DNA from: CAIZGX01 sp046048875
GTDB taxonomy: Bacteria > Bacteroidota > Bacteroidia > Flavobacteriales_D > Sanyastnellaceae
Length of the DNA: 64,000 nucleotides
NCBI GenBank assembly: GCA_046048875.1
Contig: JBJOFG010000017.1
Span: forward strand, 80,616-144,615
Direction of reading: 5' to 3'
Shown here: in pieces, positions 1 to 8,156 of the stretch
Position numbering within the stretch: the first letter of the stretch is position 1
Layout of the letters: each line of letters starts with the position of its first letter
The notes under the pieces: generated by a model
The model's input: only the letters and a program-made list of their open reading frames with translations
The model's database searches: none
Told to the model about the DNA's origin: nothing
Program-made: the position numbers and the translations under genes

Positions 1-61
1 CAAACCACAAGCCTGTAAGCACAGCGAGTGTAATTCCAAAACGCAAGAGAAAAGTTTTCAT
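1..61 (-). CDS. N-terminus of an unknown exported or membrane protein (partial)
   Basis: Only the first 20 codons lie in the window; the rest runs off the left edge. The ATG begins one base after the stop codon of the upstream DUF4870-like gene, so the two are almost certainly co-transcribed. The visible residues (MKTFLLRFGITLAVLTGLWF) form a short basic start followed by a hydrophobic stretch, as in a signal peptide or first membrane helix. Nothing further can be said about function. Confidence 0.55.
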   Translation of the reverse strand, partial: MKTFLLRFGITLAVLTGLWF

Positions 62-62
62 G

Positions 63-500
63 TTAGCTTTCTTTACGGACCAAAACATCTGTTAACGGCG
101 CGAACAACCACCAATTGCTTTCCTTGCCTTTACGCACCTTCACGGCAGAGACAAGAGTTCCGATTATTTCTGCGATGTTCACCAAAATAACCACACACAA
201 GTAACCAAAGTATTCATTAGAGAATTCTAAGCTTCCGAAGAGAATACGCAACGTCCATTGAAAACTAATCGTATTCAAAACGAAAACAAAAAACTGCGAA
301 AGCAATGCTTGAGTGCAATGCCAGCGGACGAAATAAGACGACTTCCGATTCGCCATGAAGAAAATGAATGTCGCCAAAAGATTAACAATGGGCAAGGGAA
401 GGCCCGCCATTAAAGCCACCAACGACATAACATAGGCGTTAGCCGCTTTTTCGCGATCGTCTTGTTCGCGAACTTTCTCTTGCATTTCGTGCAGTTCCAT
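63..500 (-). CDS. DUF4870-like small membrane protein
   Basis: A 145-residue protein with an acidic, charged N-terminus (about residues 1-20) and three or four hydrophobic helices around residues 22-50, 60-80, 95-115 and 120-135. The arrangement and the segment around MANRKSSYFVRWHCTQAL resemble the DUF4870 family of small integral membrane proteins, in which a charged motif and a conserved His follow the first helix. Function is unknown. It sits between two TM2-domain genes and another membrane or exported protein on the same strand. A strong terminator hairpin lies just before its start, so it probably has its own promoter or depends on read-through. Confidence 0.6.
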   Translation of the reverse strand: MELHEMQEKVREQDDREKAANAYVMSLVALMAGLPLPIVNLLATFIFFMANRKSSYFVRWHCTQALLSQFFVFVLNTISFQWTLRILFGSLEFSNEYFGYLCVVILVNIAEIIGTLVSAVKVRKGKESNWWLFAPLTDVLVRKES

Positions 501-533
501 AGAAAAAAATAAACCGAACTTTCGTTCGGTTTA
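500..533 (-). terminator. Intrinsic terminator after the first TM2 gene
   Basis: A perfect 10-bp stem (TAAACCGAAC with GTTCGGTTTA, loop TTTC on the plus strand) at 510-533. Read on the minus strand it is followed directly by a run of seven T. It lies 11 bases past the stop codon of the 545..883 gene and touches the start codon of the next gene. Confidence 0.75.
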
Positions 534-544
534 TTGTGTGTTTA

Positions 545-883
545 TTAGATTAAGAACTTTTGAACGTTCTCCATGTTTTTCTTCTTCGTGTTACCTTGAA
601 CTGTGAACCAGTCAACAATTGTCCAAATTCCACAACCTCCTAAAGTCAACAATTTAGCAACACCCAAACCGGTATCTCCAATATAGAAACGGTCAATACC
701 ATAAGAGCCTCCGAAGATGGAGATAATTAATGCTGTTGATGGGTCTTTTAGGTTCGCAGATTGAATCATGATGAACTTACTATCATCCAATGCCAGAAGG
801 CGATCTCTTAAATAAGGAATTTGATGACTTTCGAAAAATTTTGCGTTTGTCGCAATGTACATGTCTACACGTGACTGATCCAT
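545..883 (-). CDS. TM2 domain-containing membrane protein
   Basis: A 112-residue protein with a soluble N-terminal half of about 50 residues followed by a TM2 domain. The domain has two hydrophobic helices around residues 48-62 and 70-90 joined by the typical turn GIDRFYIGDTGLGVAKLLTLG, then GGCGIWTIVDWF. TM2 proteins are common in Bacteroidota and their role is unsettled. The gene is a paralogue of the next upstream gene (974..1192), and the two leaders share short sequence blocks. A consensus -7 element lies 54 bases before the ATG. Confidence 0.8.
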   Translation of the reverse strand: MDQSRVDMYIATNAKFFESHQIPYLRDRLLALDDSKFIMIQSANLKDPSTALIISIFGGSYGIDRFYIGDTGLGVAKLLTLGGCGIWTIVDWFTVQGNTKKKNMENVQKFLI

Positions 884-937
884 AAAAAGGTTTAGTTTAA
901 TTTCCTACTCGTTAGGCCTTTCGGTTACTCCATAGAA

Positions 938-945
938 CAAATATA
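938..945 (-). promoter_or_regulatory. -7 promoter element TATATTTG
   Basis: Exact match to the Bacteroidetes TAnnTTTG element on the minus strand, 54 bases upstream of the 545..883 TM2 gene. It partly overlaps the weak U-rich tract of the preceding hairpin. No clear -33 TTG partner was assigned. Confidence 0.4.
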
Positions 946-946
946 A

Positions 947-964
947 GGGCCGGCATGCCGGCCC
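947..964. terminator. 18-bp GC-rich perfect palindrome, probable terminator hairpin
   Basis: GGGCCGGCATGCCGGCCC is a perfect 18-base palindrome nine bases past the stop codon of the 974..1192 gene. As RNA it would give a 7-bp GC stem with a four-base loop. The following tract on the minus strand (TTATATTTG) is only moderately T-rich, so it is a weak or dual-role terminator. A protein-binding palindrome is an alternative. Confidence 0.5.
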
Positions 965-973
965 TCAAAAACA

Positions 974-1192
974 TTAGTTAGATTTTAACTCTCTGCCGTC
1001 AGCCATTTTCATGCTGCCAGTTAAAATTTTAATAAAATCAATTAGAGCCCACAAGCCACAGCCACCAGCAGTTAATAGCATTAACCACCAGTTTTTGTAA
1101 CCCATCATTAATCTGTGAATTCCAAGGCCCCCTAGGAACCAACAAACAACAGCCATTACAATCTTCGATTGCACTTCTTTTTGTTCTGACAT
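974..1192 (-). CDS. TM2 domain-containing membrane protein (short paralogue)
   Basis: A 72-residue protein that is essentially a bare TM2 domain: helix around residues 8-25, the turn GGLGIHRLMMGYKNWW, then a second helix containing GGCGLWALIDF. It lacks the N-terminal soluble half of its downstream paralogue. The leaders of both genes carry similar blocks (GAGTAGG, then a TTAA/CTAAA-rich stretch), which suggests tandem duplication including the 5' untranslated region. A role in membrane physiology is all that can be inferred. Confidence 0.8.
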   Translation of the reverse strand: MSEQKEVQSKIVMAVVCWFLGGLGIHRLMMGYKNWWLMLLTAGGCGLWALIDFIKILTGSMKMADGRELKSN

Positions 1193-1310
1193 TTTAGTTA
1201 AGGTTTTAGTTAAGTGCCTACTCTATTTTTAGGTTTTCGGCTTTCCCTACAAAACCGAAAATAATAAAATGTTTAATTGGAAAAGAAATATATTGAGCGA
1301 TTTTTTTTGG

Positions 1311-2195
1311 CTAATTGAAAACATACGCTCTAACATAATCAATGTTAAAGTCGTTCTTCTCCAAGGGTAATCTATTCGGTGATTGCTGAACAGCCATGTC
1401 TACCAAGATTTTCATGGGGGAACGCGGAAAAACATTTTCTTCTCTTCCTTCTTCTATCTTTCCATCCTTGCGATCACCCGCTTTTTTGTAGCGGTACAAC
1501 GTGCGCATTTCCTTTCCATCTGTGTACCATACAATCGCGTTTTCAGTCCATAACACACCGTAGGTATGCATGCCTTCTGATCCGTCGAAAGGAAGCTTGT
1601 AACCCACACCCGACATCTTCTTATTGTAATGGGTGGTCATGTGTTGAACACGAGATAACTTCTTTTGACTGAATCCACCAAAGAAATTCTCTTCGTTCCA
1701 AAACTCAAAAACATCAATTTCATTGTTGGTTCCGTCCGATTCACCATACAGCCAGAATGCCGGCCAAGCATCTCTGCCTTTCGGCAACTCGCAACGAATT
1801 TCATAATAACCCCAATGAAACAATTGCTTCGATTCAAACTCTCCCGTATCGTAATTAAAGTTTCCTGTGCGCTCCTTCATTCCGTCGGTAATCCAAACAT
1901 AATATTTCTGATCTTTTCTTTCTTTCGGAAGAGTAAGAATTGTAGCCTTCCCTTCCTTCACAGATACACTTTCCTTCGTTAACCACTGCTGCGTAATCTT
2001 CTGCTCAGCATCGCGAACCACCCCTTCACGAAGATCCCATTTTTGCTCATCCAAATTCAATCCGTTAAACTCATCGCTAAACGAAAGCTTCATGGGTATA
2101 GACATTCCTCTGAAATTAATGACCGTGTCTTTCGGCTGTGCGAAAAATACTGAAGGCGCAACAACGCAAATCACAACAAGTAACTTCTTCCACAT
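1311..2195 (-). CDS. Glycoside hydrolase family 16 protein (beta-glucanase type), exported
   Basis: A 294-residue protein with a signal peptide (residues 1-19, ending VFFAQ) and a full GH16 jelly-roll domain. The catalytic signature E-I-D-V-F-E is present at residues 159-164 (nucleophile Glu159, acid/base Glu164), preceded by the substrate-cleft segment DAWPAFWLYG. GH16 enzymes cut beta-1,3 or beta-1,3/1,4 glucans or sulfated galactans; the exact substrate cannot be read from sequence. It is the last gene of a tight run behind the gamma carbonic anhydrase (6-base gap), an unexpected partner. No T9SS sorting domain is visible, so it is probably periplasmic or exported by Sec only. Confidence 0.88.
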   Translation of the reverse strand: MWKKLLVVICVVAPSVFFAQPKDTVINFRGMSIPMKLSFSDEFNGLNLDEQKWDLREGVVRDAEQKITQQWLTKESVSVKEGKATILTLPKERKDQKYYVWITDGMKERTGNFNYDTGEFESKQLFHWGYYEIRCELPKGRDAWPAFWLYGESDGTNNEIDVFEFWNEENFFGGFSQKKLSRVQHMTTHYNKKMSGVGYKLPFDGSEGMHTYGVLWTENAIVWYTDGKEMRTLYRYKKAGDRKDGKIEEGREENVFPRSPMKILVDMAVQQSPNRLPLEKNDFNIDYVRAYVFN

Positions 2196-2201
2196 AAAAA
2201 T

Positions 2202-2723
2202 TTATTTTTTAGGTTGAAACCACGATGAATACATGACATAGTTATTCGCTATGCGCTGTACTTCACCCTGAAACAATTCCGGAGAAAGGTCTTTGATTTT
2301 CTTGGCTGGAATCCCAGCGTAAACACTCCCACTTTTCACATGTGTTCCTTCCGTAAGAATTGCGCCTGCCGCAATAATGCAGTTTTCTTCAATCACACAA
2401 TTATCCATGACTATCGCGCCCATTCCAATCAATACATTGTCGTGAATGGTGCATCCGTGAACCATGGCGCGGTGGCCAATGCTTACGTTGTTGCCAATTT
2501 TAGTTCCGGCTTTCTGATAGGTGCCATGAATAATGGCACCGTCTTGAATATTTACTTTGTTGCCTATTTCAATGGTGTTCACGTCGCCACGAACCACAGC
2601 TGTGAACCACACACTGCATTGATTTCCCATCGTTACCTGTCCGACAATCGTTGCATTTTCAGCAATGAAACATTCGTCTCCCCATGTTGGAGAAACACCG
2701 TTAACAGGCAGTATCAAGGGCAT
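2202..2723 (-). CDS. Gamma carbonic anhydrase-family protein
   Basis: A 173-residue left-handed beta-helix protein built of hexapeptide repeats. The three family zinc ligands are visible as His66, His84 and His89 (in IIHGTY, IGHRAMVHG). Enzymes of this family trimerise and bind zinc between subunits; many bacterial members are annotated as carbonic anhydrase or acetyltransferase-like without proven activity. It lies 10 bases after the acyl-CoA carboxylase beta gene on the same strand. A link to bicarbonate supply for biotin-dependent carboxylation is an attractive inference, not shown by the sequence. Confidence 0.88.
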   Translation of the reverse strand: MPLILPVNGVSPTWGDECFIAENATIVGQVTMGNQCSVWFTAVVRGDVNTIEIGNKVNIQDGAIIHGTYQKAGTKIGNNVSIGHRAMVHGCTIHDNVLIGMGAIVMDNCVIEENCIIAAGAILTEGTHVKSGSVYAGIPAKKIKDLSPELFQGEVQRIANNYVMYSSWFQPKK

Positions 2724-2733
2724 GTTCTAAAAT

Positions 2734-4275
2734 TTACAAGGGAATGTTTCCGTGCTTCTTGCGCGGCATTTTCTCTGCTTTGTTCTCAAGCATTTCAAAT
2801 GCACGAATTAACTTCTCGCGAGTCACTGCTGGCTCTATCACTTCATCTACATATCCGCGTTCAGCAGCGCTGTATGGATTTGCGAAAAGGGTAGCGTATT
2901 CGGCTTCTTTCTCTTTCCATTTCGCGTCTTTGTCTTTAGCCTCTGCAATTTCTTTTTTGAAGATAATTTCAGCGGCACCTTTCGCGCCCATTACAGCAAT
3001 CTCTGCCGATGGCCAAGCGAAGTTCATATCTGCACCAATGTGCTTGCTGTTCATTACGTCGTACGCTCCGCCATACGCTTTGCGTGTGATAACCGTAACG
3101 CGAGGAACCGTTGCTTCGCTAAAGGCGTACAACAACTTCGCTCCGTTCGAGATAATGCCGTTCCACTCTTGATCGGTACCCGGTAAGAAACCCGGTACAT
3201 CTTCCAACACCAACAATGGAATATTGAAGGCATCGCAAAAACGCACGAAACGTGCAGCTTTGTTACTGCTCTTAATATCTAACACTCCTGCTAAGAAAGC
3301 AGGCTGATTCGCAACAATACCAATGCTTCTTCCAGCAAGGCGTGCGAAACCAACTACAATATTTTCAGCGTAATCTTTGTGCACTTCTAACCAAGATTCT
3401 TCGTCGGTTAATGCAGCAATTACTTCTTTGATGTCGTAAGGCTGATTCGGATTAGCAGGAATAATTCCATTCAATGCTTCTCTTCTTTCGTTGCCAGCTT
3501 CGTAAGGCAAACGTGCTGGAGTTTCCTCGCAGTTCTGCGGCATGTAAGAAAGCATTTGACGAATCGTCTTCAACGCTGCCACATCATTCTCTGCCGTCAA
3601 ATGCGTAACACCACTTTTCGTGCTGTGTGCACTTGCACCGCCCAAATCTTCACTGCTCACTTCTTCGTGAGTAACAGTCTTCACTACGTTCGGACCCGTA
3701 ACAAACATGTAGCTCGTGTTTTCAACCATGACAATAAAATCTGTCAAGGCAGGAGAATACACAGCACCGCCAGCGCAAGGTCCCATGATCGCACTCAACT
3801 GCGGAACCACTCCGCTGGCTTGTACATTTCTGTAGAAAATATCGGCGTAGCCGCCAAGACTTACAACGCCTTCCTGAATGCGGGCTCCGCCGCTATCGTT
3901 CAAGCCAATAACTGGCGCACCATTCTTCATGGCTAAGTCCATGATTTTACAAATCTTCTGCGCGTGAGCTTCAGCAAGCGATCCGCCCATTACGGTAAAA
4001 TCCTGAGAGAAAACGTACACCAAGCGTCCGTTTATTTTACCGTATCCGGTAACCACTCCGTCACCCAAATATTTCTCGTTCTCCAAACCGAAATTGGTGC
4101 TGCGGTGAGTCACCAACATTCCAATTTCTTCGAAGGAATTTGCGTCTAACAAAACCTCTATACGCTCACGAGCTGTGAGTTTTCCTTTCTTGTGTTGCGA
4201 CTCTATGCGCTTCGCACCACCACCCAATAAAGCTTCCTGCTTCTTCTGTTCGAGATTGGCTAATTTTTCTTGCAT
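2734..4275 (-). CDS. Acyl-CoA carboxylase, carboxyltransferase beta subunit (propionyl-CoA carboxylase type)
   Basis: A 513-residue protein, the usual length for this family, with both crotonase-like carboxyltransferase halves. Typical segments include SQDFTVMGGSLAEAHAQKI, GGARIQEGVVSLGGYADIF and the C-terminal half with GFLPGTDQEWNGII and YGGAYDVMNSKHIGAD. It transfers carboxyl from carboxybiotin to propionyl-CoA or a related acyl-CoA. A separate biotin carrier protein is encoded at 41504..42004; the biotin carboxylase subunit is not in the window. A consensus -7 element sits 4 bases before the ATG, so the messenger is probably leaderless. Confidence 0.93.
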   Translation of the reverse strand: MQEKLANLEQKKQEALLGGGAKRIESQHKKGKLTARERIEVLLDANSFEEIGMLVTHRSTNFGLENEKYLGDGVVTGYGKINGRLVYVFSQDFTVMGGSLAEAHAQKICKIMDLAMKNGAPVIGLNDSGGARIQEGVVSLGGYADIFYRNVQASGVVPQLSAIMGPCAGGAVYSPALTDFIVMVENTSYMFVTGPNVVKTVTHEEVSSEDLGGASAHSTKSGVTHLTAENDVAALKTIRQMLSYMPQNCEETPARLPYEAGNERREALNGIIPANPNQPYDIKEVIAALTDEESWLEVHKDYAENIVVGFARLAGRSIGIVANQPAFLAGVLDIKSSNKAARFVRFCDAFNIPLLVLEDVPGFLPGTDQEWNGIISNGAKLLYAFSEATVPRVTVITRKAYGGAYDVMNSKHIGADMNFAWPSAEIAVMGAKGAAEIIFKKEIAEAKDKDAKWKEKEAEYATLFANPYSAAERGYVDEVIEPAVTREKLIRAFEMLENKAEKMPRKKHGNIPL

Positions 4276-4279
4276 GTGG

Positions 4280-4287
4280 CAAATTTA
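4280..4287 (-). promoter_or_regulatory. -7 promoter element TAAATTTG of the carboxylase operon
   Basis: Exact TAnnTTTG match on the minus strand, only 4 bases before the carboxylase ATG and just after the stop codon of the upstream ATPase gene. The position implies a leaderless transcript. Confidence 0.55.
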
Positions 4288-4290
4288 GGA

Positions 4291-4713
4291 TTATTCCGCT
4301 GTGCCTGCTACATCGAATTCCAACACCACTTCCGTTCCGCCGTTATTAAACGTGCATCTGTCGGCCAAGCGTTGCATAAGAAAGACACCTCTTCCGTGAG
4401 GCAATTCAATGTTTTCAGGAGCGGTTGGGTCTGGCAAATTTTCGTAATCGAAACCCGGACCCTCGTCTTGTATGATAAATCGCAAAGTCTTCTCATTGGC
4501 CAACTCGAAAGTCAACGAAACCTGAAGGTCTGTATTCATGCGGTTTCCATGAACAACGGCGTTGTTCACTCCTTCCGTCAAACAGATTAATACTTCACCG
4601 TAAAAGTCTTCTTTCACTTTGTACTCCGCACAAACATCGTCCACTAACTTTTCAGCTAAATGAATGCTTTCTAGCACTGAGGGAAAGCGAAGTTGTCTGC
4701 GGCCTTGGATCAT
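4291..4713 (-). CDS. RsbW-like anti-sigma / serine kinase family ATP-binding protein
   Basis: A 140-residue protein when started at the ATG; a TTG seven codons upstream is the alternative. It is a stand-alone GHKL (HATPase_c_2) domain: N-box around EVLICLTEGVNNAVVHGN, G1 box QDEGPGFDYENLPDP and G2 box HGRGVFLMQRLAD. This is the pattern of RsbW/SpoIIAB-type kinases, which phosphorylate anti-sigma antagonists in partner-switching pathways. No STAS antagonist is adjacent. A REC-SpoIIE phosphatase that could act in such a pathway lies far away at 48.1 kb. It probably shares a transcript with the DUF4175 gene upstream (58 bases from the chosen start). Confidence 0.82.
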   Translation of the reverse strand: MIQGRRQLRFPSVLESIHLAEKLVDDVCAEYKVKEDFYGEVLICLTEGVNNAVVHGNRMNTDLQVSLTFELANEKTLRFIIQDEGPGFDYENLPDPTAPENIELPHGRGVFLMQRLADRCTFNNGGTEVVLEFDVAGTAE

Positions 4714-4771
4714 GAAATAATTTTTGCGTACCAAAAATGAGAAAAAAAACGCGACAATCCATTTATTTCTT

Positions 4772-7700
4772 TCAGGAATTTCTGAAATAACGTTGAGTCT
4801 TCTCTTTGTAATAGGGTTTTAGGTTCGGAGAAACAGATCGTAAGGTCTCTACTCCCTTCTGTTTGTTCTTCAGGAATTCCTCGTATTTCTTAGGGTTTCC
4901 AACAGGCGCGTTCACCGCTTCGTTGCTCTTTCGCTCTTCATCCATCTCACGGACACGCTCGGCTTGCTCTGCTTTTAGCAAGCGAATCATAATGTCGTTT
5001 TGTCTGCGAATACTCTCTTCGGTAATCTGATTGTTGACAATGTCGCGCTGAAGCTTCTCCATCTCCTTGGCAATCTGCTTCAACTCATTTCCCGCACCAC
5101 TTCCGTCTTCATTCAGTTCATTTCCTTTTTCCTCCATCATCTTGCGAATGGCAGCCTGCTTCGCAGCCATCTGCGCCAATTCTTTCGCCATGCCTTCATC
5201 GCCGCCGCTTTTCGAACCGCCTGAATTGTTCTTGCCTTGATTCTGTCCTTTCTTGCGGGCTTCTTCCAATTGCTTCTGCAATCCTTCCTGCATGCGCTTC
5301 ATTTGGGCCGCAGAGGCTTTGCTCTTGCCTTTCCCTTTGCCCTTTCCACCGGGCTTGTTGCAACTGCCTTTGCCTTCCTTCTTCGATTGAGATTCAGACT
5401 GCATCTGCGCTTGCATCTGCTGCAACGCATCGTCTAACAACAACGCCAAGTTATTGTAACCGGTCATGGCAGACTGCTGATTCTGCGTAATGCGCGACAT
5501 GTTTCCATCTGGAAAATCTTTCATCACACGATCGAGGTTCGCGTTAATCTCGTTGATCTCATGATTTACCGTTGAGCTGATCTCAGGCACGCGCTTGCTC
5601 AACGCGAAAAGACTGTCTTCAATCATGCGCGAATCGTCTTTCAACTTGCGCTGACGTTGCGCCAAGGTCTTGATACGTGGGTCATTCGCCATGGTCTTGC
5701 GTGATTCTTCCATAAGCGCTTCTTGATCGAAACTTACCGAAAGAATGTTCTCTAACAAGGCGCGCATGGCGGCCATGTCTTCTTCGTGCTGCTCCTGCTC
5801 GGCCGATTCCATACCGTCTTGCATTTGCTGCGCCATTTGTTTCATCTTCTCGGCGGCTTTCTTTTGCGACTTCGAAGCGTTCGACTTCTTGTTTTGTTTC
5901 AATTCGGAAGAAGACTTCTCTTGCTCGTCGTCAATCTCTTTCTTCAATCCATCGGTATCCGGAATTTCTTGCGGCGTTTCCAATTCTTTGTTCAATTCTT
6001 CCGCCTCTTTCAATTCCTCCTTCACGTCTTCGAACTCTTTGTTCAACTGCTCTTGTTCTTTCAGTTTCTCTTCAGCACTCTTCGATTCGTCGTTGGCCAA
6101 CTTCTCTTGCTTATCGGCCAATTCATTCAACTTCTCGGTGGCTTCTTTCAATTTCTCTTCCACTTCCAGTTCTTTGAATTGTTCCAACGCACGATCCAAT
6201 TCTTTCTCTAAATCTTCGGTAGAAAGATTCATTTTTTCGATTTCTTTTCGAAGCTCGTCTTTGTTCAGTTCGTTCATGAGCTTTTGCAGTTCTTGCATCA
6301 TCTCTTTCATTTCCGGACTGAGCATTTCGTTCATCAAACGCTCGAGCTCTTTCTGCTTTTCAGCCAGCTGCTCGTCTTTCTGCTCTTGATTGCGCTGTTG
6401 ATTTTGCTTTTGAATTTCTTTGACTTGCTCTTCTAATTTTTTCTGACGCTCGATGAGGTCTTCCAATTTTTTCTTGTCTTGCCAATTCAGGTTTTGCTTC
6501 TCGAGCATTTCGCGTTCGAGCTGCTTCATTTCTTTCTGCAATTTTTCTGCTTCGCGAAGGCTCGACTCTAACTGATCTTTGATGCTTTCGCTTTGCTCGT
6601 TGCGCATTTCCTTCAGTTCTTCTTCTGTTGGATTCACGAATTGTCTTACTTGGGAGCGAGTGCTCTTCGCGCCGTGCACACCGTCGTTGTCCCACACTTC
6701 GAAGAAGTAATTCACCTCGTCGCCAGGTTCTAGGTTGAAGATTGAAAAATCTACGGCGTGGAAAAACTGATCTCCGGTTGTCCCTACTTCAAACTGAATG
6801 GGCAACACAGTTGCGCTTTCTACGGCCTTACCGTCGCGCATGTGAACGGCGGTGAAGGTGAGTTTCGTAAGGCCGTAATCGTCTTGAATTCCTCCGGTGA
6901 AATAGTGAATGTATCGCGAAGTTGAATCGGTTTCATCTTGAACTGAAATGCTCGGATATCCGTCGGCAACGACGTTCACTTGATACGACAAGGCGTTTCC
7001 ATTTTGCACTTGTTCGTTTTGTGGAATGACGCTGTAAGCAAAATTCTGCGAAGCATTTTCGCGGTGCTCAAATCCTTCTGACGTTTCTTCGAAAGGCAAT
7101 TTGCCTGCGGTTGTTTCAAACAAAACGGAAGAAGTGTTTTCTCCGGCGATTCTCCAGATGAGCTGTGTGCCTTCAGGGACGAGCAAATCGCCGGTGTTGT
7201 TTACCACGGCATTCTCTTTCTTCAAGTAAGAAGGGTAGTTCACTTCAATCTGAAACTGCGTTAGCTTCGGCATTTGCAGCACATCGAGGTTGTATCCTTT
7301 GCTGTGAAATTTTCCTCCATGAAAAACGATCGTAGCGTCTTCCTTCACATTGGCGAGGGTGTAAGAGAAATCAATGTTGCTCTTCTTCACCATTTGGAAT
7401 TTCTGTCCGTTCACTTCAATGAACACCTGCGCTGGAATTTCCTTTCCTGTCACTTGCATGCGCACCTCGTAGTCTGTGTTTTCGATCGCCGTTAGCGTGT
7501 CGTTCAACATTTCCATGGTGAAGGGCGCTTCCTCTTCTATGATTTCGTTGTAGCGCAGCAGACGGTCAGTAGGTTTCAGAATGAAGGAAGGCGTGATTAA
7601 AAACAACACTCCGAAAACGCCCACCAGCGGAAGCAAGTAGCGCAAATATTTTTTGTTCTTTTTTACATCAATGGCTGCTGTGAACGGAACAGGACGAAGG

Positions 7701-8110
7701 GCCTGCATGCGTTGGGCAATGCTCGCTTGAAGCAGACTGCTTTCAGCATGTTCGTTCAATTGTGATTGAAGTTGAAGGGTATTCAGAAGTCGATCGTCGA
7801 CTTCGGGAAAATGCTGTCCAATAATCTTCGCCGCCTGTTCGTAGGAAATGTGCTTTCCCAACTTCAACATAGAAAAAAACGGCAAGGCTATTCTTGAAAC
7901 AATGAAGTAAGCAGAAGCGGCTAAAAATCCGAAGAAGAAAAAGGTTCGAACCGTTGGACCGAAGTGACCAAAGTATTCGAGCGTAACAAGAATCAAATAC
8001 AATCCTAGGAAAAGAGCAGCTACATACAAAAGCCCTTGAACCATGCGGTTCTTGTAGTACTTCCGAATGAAGTCGTCTAAGCGTTGTATGAGTTGTTCGT
8101 ATGCGTTCAT
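4772..8110 (-). CDS. DUF4175-type large membrane-anchored coiled-coil protein
   Basis: A 1112-residue protein. The ATG at 8110 is preferred because the upstream extension overlaps the aldehyde dehydrogenase gene and lacks family character. Two membrane helices lie near residues 22-72 and a third near 157-178. A periplasmic region with beta-rich domains follows (about 180-530), then a very long Glu/Lys/Gln-rich coiled coil (about 530-800) with repeated EKL and ELK patterns. The C-terminal part is Gln/Lys/Gly-rich and ends in a basic tail. Bacteroidota DUF4175 proteins share this design; their function is unknown. Sequence composition creates long but meaningless reading frames on the opposite strand. 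Confidence 0.8.
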   Translation of the reverse strand: MNAYEQLIQRLDDFIRKYYKNRMVQGLLYVAALFLGLYLILVTLEYFGHFGPTVRTFFFFGFLAASAYFIVSRIALPFFSMLKLGKHISYEQAAKIIGQHFPEVDDRLLNTLQLQSQLNEHAESSLLQASIAQRMQALRPVPFTAAIDVKKNKKYLRYLLPLVGVFGVLFLITPSFILKPTDRLLRYNEIIEEEAPFTMEMLNDTLTAIENTDYEVRMQVTGKEIPAQVFIEVNGQKFQMVKKSNIDFSYTLANVKEDATIVFHGGKFHSKGYNLDVLQMPKLTQFQIEVNYPSYLKKENAVVNNTGDLLVPEGTQLIWRIAGENTSSVLFETTAGKLPFEETSEGFEHRENASQNFAYSVIPQNEQVQNGNALSYQVNVVADGYPSISVQDETDSTSRYIHYFTGGIQDDYGLTKLTFTAVHMRDGKAVESATVLPIQFEVGTTGDQFFHAVDFSIFNLEPGDEVNYFFEVWDNDGVHGAKSTRSQVRQFVNPTEEELKEMRNEQSESIKDQLESSLREAEKLQKEMKQLEREMLEKQNLNWQDKKKLEDLIERQKKLEEQVKEIQKQNQQRNQEQKDEQLAEKQKELERLMNEMLSPEMKEMMQELQKLMNELNKDELRKEIEKMNLSTEDLEKELDRALEQFKELEVEEKLKEATEKLNELADKQEKLANDESKSAEEKLKEQEQLNKEFEDVKEELKEAEELNKELETPQEIPDTDGLKKEIDDEQEKSSSELKQNKKSNASKSQKKAAEKMKQMAQQMQDGMESAEQEQHEEDMAAMRALLENILSVSFDQEALMEESRKTMANDPRIKTLAQRQRKLKDDSRMIEDSLFALSKRVPEISSTVNHEINEINANLDRVMKDFPDGNMSRITQNQQSAMTGYNNLALLLDDALQQMQAQMQSESQSKKEGKGSCNKPGGKGKGKGKSKASAAQMKRMQEGLQKQLEEARKKGQNQGKNNSGGSKSGGDEGMAKELAQMAAKQAAIRKMMEEKGNELNEDGSGAGNELKQIAKEMEKLQRDIVNNQITEESIRRQNDIMIRLLKAEQAERVREMDEERKSNEAVNAPVGNPKKYEEFLKNKQKGVETLRSVSPNLKPYYKEKTQRYFRNS

Positions 8111-8156
8111 GCCCCTTTCTTCAGCATTGAAAGATACAAACGAAATTGTTTGACAC

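Noticed and set aside
947..964. Perfect 18-base palindrome as an attachment site or origin element
   Set aside because: Its place just after a stop codon and before a T-rich tract fits a terminator better, and no second copy or replication gene is nearby.
5745..6389. 214-residue Ser/Phe-rich open frame on the plus strand
   Set aside because: Antisense to the Glu/Lys/Gln-rich coiled coil of the DUF4175 gene; the composition creates stop-free frames. No protein family character or promoter.
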